A stretch of DNA of 64,000 nt, from positions 1 through 64,000 of the forward strand of contig JAGVTU010000001.1 in NCBI GenBank assembly GCA_019136655.1. Direction: 5' to 3'. The translations under genes and the position numbers were made by a program. This stretch comes from Bacteroidota bacterium. Lineage in GTDB: Bacteria; Bacteroidota; Bacteroidia; AKYH767-A; OLB10. Numbering within the stretch: position 1 is the stretch's first letter; each line of letters begins with the position of its first letter. This document shows, in pieces, positions 61,534-64,000 of this stretch. The notes under the pieces are model-generated. The model made no database searches and was not told where the DNA came from. It saw nothing but the letters and a program-made list of their open reading frames with translations.

Positions 61534-62012
61534 TGAATCGAAATATTTTTAGCTGGTTAAAATAATGAATATTATCTGCATAGATCATATAAATGTTTTC
61601 ATACTTAAAAATAAAAGCTCGCTTTGTAGCATTTTAGTCTTGTTCAATAAAACTTAAAGTCACACCTTATCTATAAAGTTCTTTAATTTCCGACAAATTT
61701 GCAAAACTTTTAAGAATGAATATATCTATAATCTGATGCACGATAGAACTGTTGTGTTCATTGATAGGGGGCGTAGCTCAAATAATTGACTTTAGCTTAG
61801 GATTTATTCAGTAATGGTAACATCTTTGGAACTTTTAGTTATCGTTTTCTCACCATTAAATTCATAGCAAGTGCGCAAATCTTCACATACTTTGTAGTCT
61901 TTCATCAAATTGTCCGATAGACACTTTATGTTTCAATGAATTTTTCTATTTTCGCAGCCTCATTTTCATGGCACGTTGCTTTGAAAACGTTCTTTAAATG
62001 CACAACACACTT
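61534..62012. other. Gene-poor stretch with possible small relics
   Basis: 479 AT-rich bases between the helicase remnant and tRNA-Leu with no credible full gene. On the minus strand a 33-codon frame at 61804-61905 (MKDYKVCEDLRTCYEFNGEK onward) and a start-less open stretch ending at 61667 (SSIVHQIIDIFILKSFANL, LSEIKELYR) look protein-like and may be further debris of lost genes. A TATTTTCG shortly before the tRNA could be its promoter. No terminator, repeat array or long palindrome seen. Confidence 0.5.
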
Positions 62013-62096
62013 ACCCGGATGGCGGAATTGGTAGACGCGCTGGTCTCAAACACCAGTGAGCTAAACCTCATGCCGGTTCGATCCCGGCTCCGGGTA
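62013..62096 (+). tRNA. tRNA-Leu (anticodon CAA)
   Basis: 84 nt, class II with a variable arm. Acceptor ACCCGGA/TCCGGGT, discriminator A, no encoded CCA. Anticodon arm CTGGT-CTCAAAC-ACCAG gives CAA, reading UUG. T-arm GCCGGTTCGATCCCGGC is perfect. It borders the accessory stretch at 59.9-62.0 kb. Confidence 0.96.
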
Positions 62097-62104
62097 CTAA
62101 TCTT

Positions 62105-62145
62105 AAGCCTCCTTCCTAAACCTTCGGGCAGGAGGCTTTGTTTTT
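62105..62145 (+). terminator. Terminator after tRNA-Leu
   Basis: AAGCCTCCT/AGGAGGCTT 9-bp stem, 16-base loop containing CCTTCGGG, then TGTTTTT. The following deaminase ATG is only five bases away, so its transcript would start elsewhere or read through. Confidence 0.75.
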
Positions 62146-62149
62146 AATC

Positions 62150-62647
62150 ATGAGCGCTACACGTATGAACGTTCCCGGTTTTGACGATATTTATATGGAT
62201 TTGGCACAAACGCTTGCCCGCAAATCGCACTGTGTAAAAATGCAGGTAGGTGCTGTGCTCACCAAGGATACAAGAATTATTTCTTTAGGCTACAACGGTC
62301 CGCCCGCAGGCACTCATAATTGCGATCAGGAATGGCCTGATACCGGTTGCCCTCGCGACAGCAAAGGTGGATGTTCTCTTGCAATTCATGCAGAACAGAA
62401 TGCAATTTTATATGCTGCCAAAAACAATGTGTCGGTTGAAGGTGCTACGCTTTACGTTACACTTTCGCCATGTCTGGCATGTGCCAAGGTTGTGTTTACA
62501 TCAGGTATTAAGAAAGTTATTTTTCTGAACTCTTATGCACAGTACAAGGGAATTGCTTCTGACGAAGGTGTGGATTTTCTCAGGCAGTTTCATGTAGAAG
62601 TTGTGCAGTATCAACCCACAACCGATTTTCATACAATTACTAAATAA
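62150..62647 (+). CDS. Deoxycytidylate deaminase family protein
   Basis: Zinc-dependent dCMP/cytidine deaminase-like enzyme (ComEB type) of 165 residues, converting dCMP to dUMP for dTTP synthesis. Zinc motifs: CSLAIHAEQNAILYAA (HAE with catalytic Glu) and LSPCLACAKVVFTSGIKKVIF (PCxxC). An additional Cys pair (HNCDQEWPDTGCPRDSKGGC) is typical of the ComE/dCMP deaminase group. The ATG at 62150 is used; a TTG at 62138 lies in the terminator stem. The stop overlaps the following protease start by one base (TAATG). Confidence 0.92.
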   Translation: MSATRMNVPGFDDIYMDLAQTLARKSHCVKMQVGAVLTKDTRIISLGYNGPPAGTHNCDQEWPDTGCPRDSKGGCSLAIHAEQNAILYAAKNNVSVEGATLYVTLSPCLACAKVVFTSGIKKVIFLNSYAQYKGIASDEGVDFLRQFHVEVVQYQPTTDFHTITK

Positions 62648-64000
62648 TGGATTCTGAACAACGCAAAAATTTTAGACCATTATGGTATGCATTATTCATT
62701 ACTGCAGGTATTGTTATTGGTGTATCGCTGAATGGTTCTTTCAATGGAAGCCGCAATATTTTATTCAGCCGAAGCACACCTTCAGGATTCAACAAAATAA
62801 ATGATGTAATCAATTACATCCGTCAGGAGTATGTAGATACTATCAATCAAAACCAGATAGTAGATAATACCATTACCCAGATACTTCAAAACCTCGACCC
62901 TCATTCATCCTATATTCCTGCTGACGAGCTTAAATCTGTCAACGAACCTTTGGAAGGAAATTTTGAAGGAATAGGTATTGAGTTTCACATTCAAAATGAC
63001 ACCATCATGGTGGTGTCAACCATTGCAGGCGGACCATCAGAAACAATTGGCCTTAGGCCCGGTGACCGCATTGTCGAAGTAGATGGAAAAAATGTGGCAG
63101 GGATAGGAATTAAAAACGAAGATGTTTTTAAATACCTGAGAGGACAGGAGGGAACCAAGGTGGCCATAAAAGTGAAAAGAAGCGGATTAAGTAAGTTACT
63201 CGATTTTACCATTGTCAGAGGTAAGATTCCAATCAGAAGTATTGAAACAGCATTCATGGCATCGCCTAATACTGGCTATGTCAAAATTTCGCGGTTTGCA
63301 GCCAATACCTATGAGGAGTTTATGGATGCATTGAATAAACTGAAGGAACAGTCAGCAAAAAATCTGATTATTGATTTACGAGGTAATCCGGGAGGTTATC
63401 TGGATGCAGCAACTGCACTTGCCAATGAATTTCTTAAAGGGAAAAAGCTGATTGTTTATACTCAGGGTAAAGCTCGTCCACGCAAAGAATACTATTCCAA
63501 CGGTGAAGGCACTTTCGAAAACGGAAAGTTATTTGTCCTGATTGATGAAGGTTCGGCATCAGCTTCTGAAATCTTAAGTGGCGCACTTCAGGATTGGGAC
63601 AGAGCTGAAATTATTGGAAGACGTTCATTTGGTAAAGGCCTTGTACAGGAGCAAACTTTATTTCCGGATGGCTCAGCAATGCGGCTTACGGTAGCACGAT
63701 ACTATACTCCAACAGGCAGAAGTATTCAAAAACCATATACCGATGGTACACTTGCTTATGATGACGAGGTGATAGAACGTTACAAGCATGGTGAGATGAT
63801 TAATGCAGACAGTACTCATTTTAACGATTCTCTGAAATATAAAACTCCGGGAGGAAAAATCGTATATGGCGGTGGAGGAATCATGCCTGATATTTTTGTT
63901 CCTATTGATACCACTTCAGACAACGAATTTTCGCGCGCAGTTTTTGCATTCGGAATTGTTTCAAAGTTTTGTTATGATTATGTTGATCACAATCGTAATT
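62647..64000 (+). CDS. C-terminal processing protease (S41), 3' truncated
   Basis: Carboxyl-terminal processing peptidase of the CtpA/Tsp type; 451 codons are visible before the window ends. A membrane anchor (about residues 14-30, WYALFITAGIVIGVSL) leads into the periplasm. Then come an N-terminal helical part (VINYIRQEYVDTINQNQI), a PDZ domain (about 100-180: FEGIGIEFHIQNDTIMVVST, LRPGDRIVEVDG) and the S41 core: IIDLRGNPGGYLDAA, the catalytic Ser in DEGSASASEIL and Lys in GRRSFGKGLVQEQ. It degrades or trims periplasmic proteins. The ATG shares a base with the deaminase stop. The C-terminal end and any extra domain are off the window. Confidence 0.93.
   Translation, partial: MDSEQRKNFRPLWYALFITAGIVIGVSLNGSFNGSRNILFSRSTPSGFNKINDVINYIRQEYVDTINQNQIVDNTITQILQNLDPHSSYIPADELKSVNEPLEGNFEGIGIEFHIQNDTIMVVSTIAGGPSETIGLRPGDRIVEVDGKNVAGIGIKNEDVFKYLRGQEGTKVAIKVKRSGLSKLLDFTIVRGKIPIRSIETAFMASPNTGYVKISRFAANTYEEFMDALNKLKEQSAKNLIIDLRGNPGGYLDAATALANEFLKGKKLIVYTQGKARPRKEYYSNGEGTFENGKLFVLIDEGSASASEILSGALQDWDRAEIIGRRSFGKGLVQEQTLFPDGSAMRLTVARYYTPTGRSIQKPYTDGTLAYDDEVIERYKHGEMINADSTHFNDSLKYKTPGGKIVYGGGGIMPDIFVPIDTTSDNEFSRAVFAFGIVSKFCYDYVDHNRN

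Noticed and set aside
61765..61790. Possible fifth palindrome copy (GGCGTAGCTCAA)
   Set aside because: It shares only the short GCGTAGC-like core; arms do not pair and the order of the motif parts is different.

Overview
The window is a 64 kb piece of chromosome from a Bacteroidota member. The evidence is type IX secretion (T9SS) sorting domains on three proteins, PorT and GldA homologues, a bacillithiol BshA, the viroplasmin-type RNase HI, and repeated promoter-like TAnnTTTG (-7) boxes, one with a TTTG box 17 bases upstream. The DNA is AT-rich and densely coded. Nothing places it below phylum level. Both ends cut genes: a T9SS cargo protein at the left and a CtpA-type protease at the right.

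Layout. 0-10 kb: tail of a T9SS cargo protein, secreted lipase, MreB, PurH, a MacB/FtsX-type permease, then Lnt, Lpd, MarC and RNase HI in a row. 10-21 kb: a NagZ-like glycosidase fused to a serine beta-lactamase-like domain, BshA, a minus-strand group (methyltransferase, secreted protein, CoA-ligase-like enzyme, C45 acyltransferase) and two tandem universal stress proteins. 21-34 kb: nucleoside phosphorylase, GldA, TyrS with an altered HIGH motif, heptose kinase, MenG-PorT, an FAD oxidoreductase, an AI-2E permease, ScpB, a DUF3108 protein, PdxA and an M17 aminopeptidase. 34-51 kb: a large T9SS type B adhesin-like protein, riboflavin synthase, PurB, DeoC, PyrH, an M28 peptidase, GmhA, a Crp/Fnr regulator, pirin, YceI, a secreted esterase, a thioesterase, a PKD lipoprotein, an MFS transporter and a LutA-like protein. 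51-59 kb: a membrane pyrophosphatase with a C-terminal YceI domain, an SpmA/SpmB fusion, tRNA-Pro, TauE, Pth, L25 and Prs. 59-62 kb is the one clearly accessory island: GNAT enzyme, GIY-YIG nuclease with palindromic repeats, BRO-N/Fic protein, and the decayed remains of a PLD-type helicase gene. It ends at tRNA-Leu, followed by a deoxycytidylate deaminase and the protease.

Most of the window is housekeeping: nucleotide metabolism (PurH, PurB, PyrH, Prs, DeoC, dCMP deaminase), envelope (Lnt, MreB, HldE-type kinase, GmhA, NagZ-like) and surface secretion (PorT, GldA, sorting-domain proteins).

The most unusual signal is at 59.87-60.41 kb. Four related palindromes flank and invade a GIY-YIG nuclease gene. 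Their arms differ by paired, compensatory changes, and the cores keep a GNA triloop flanked by GC or GT pairs. This looks like a REP-type element with a nuclease partner, a parallel to REP/RAYT systems. The second most unusual is the pyrophosphatase-YceI fusion. No searches were run; family names rest on motifs read directly from translations.
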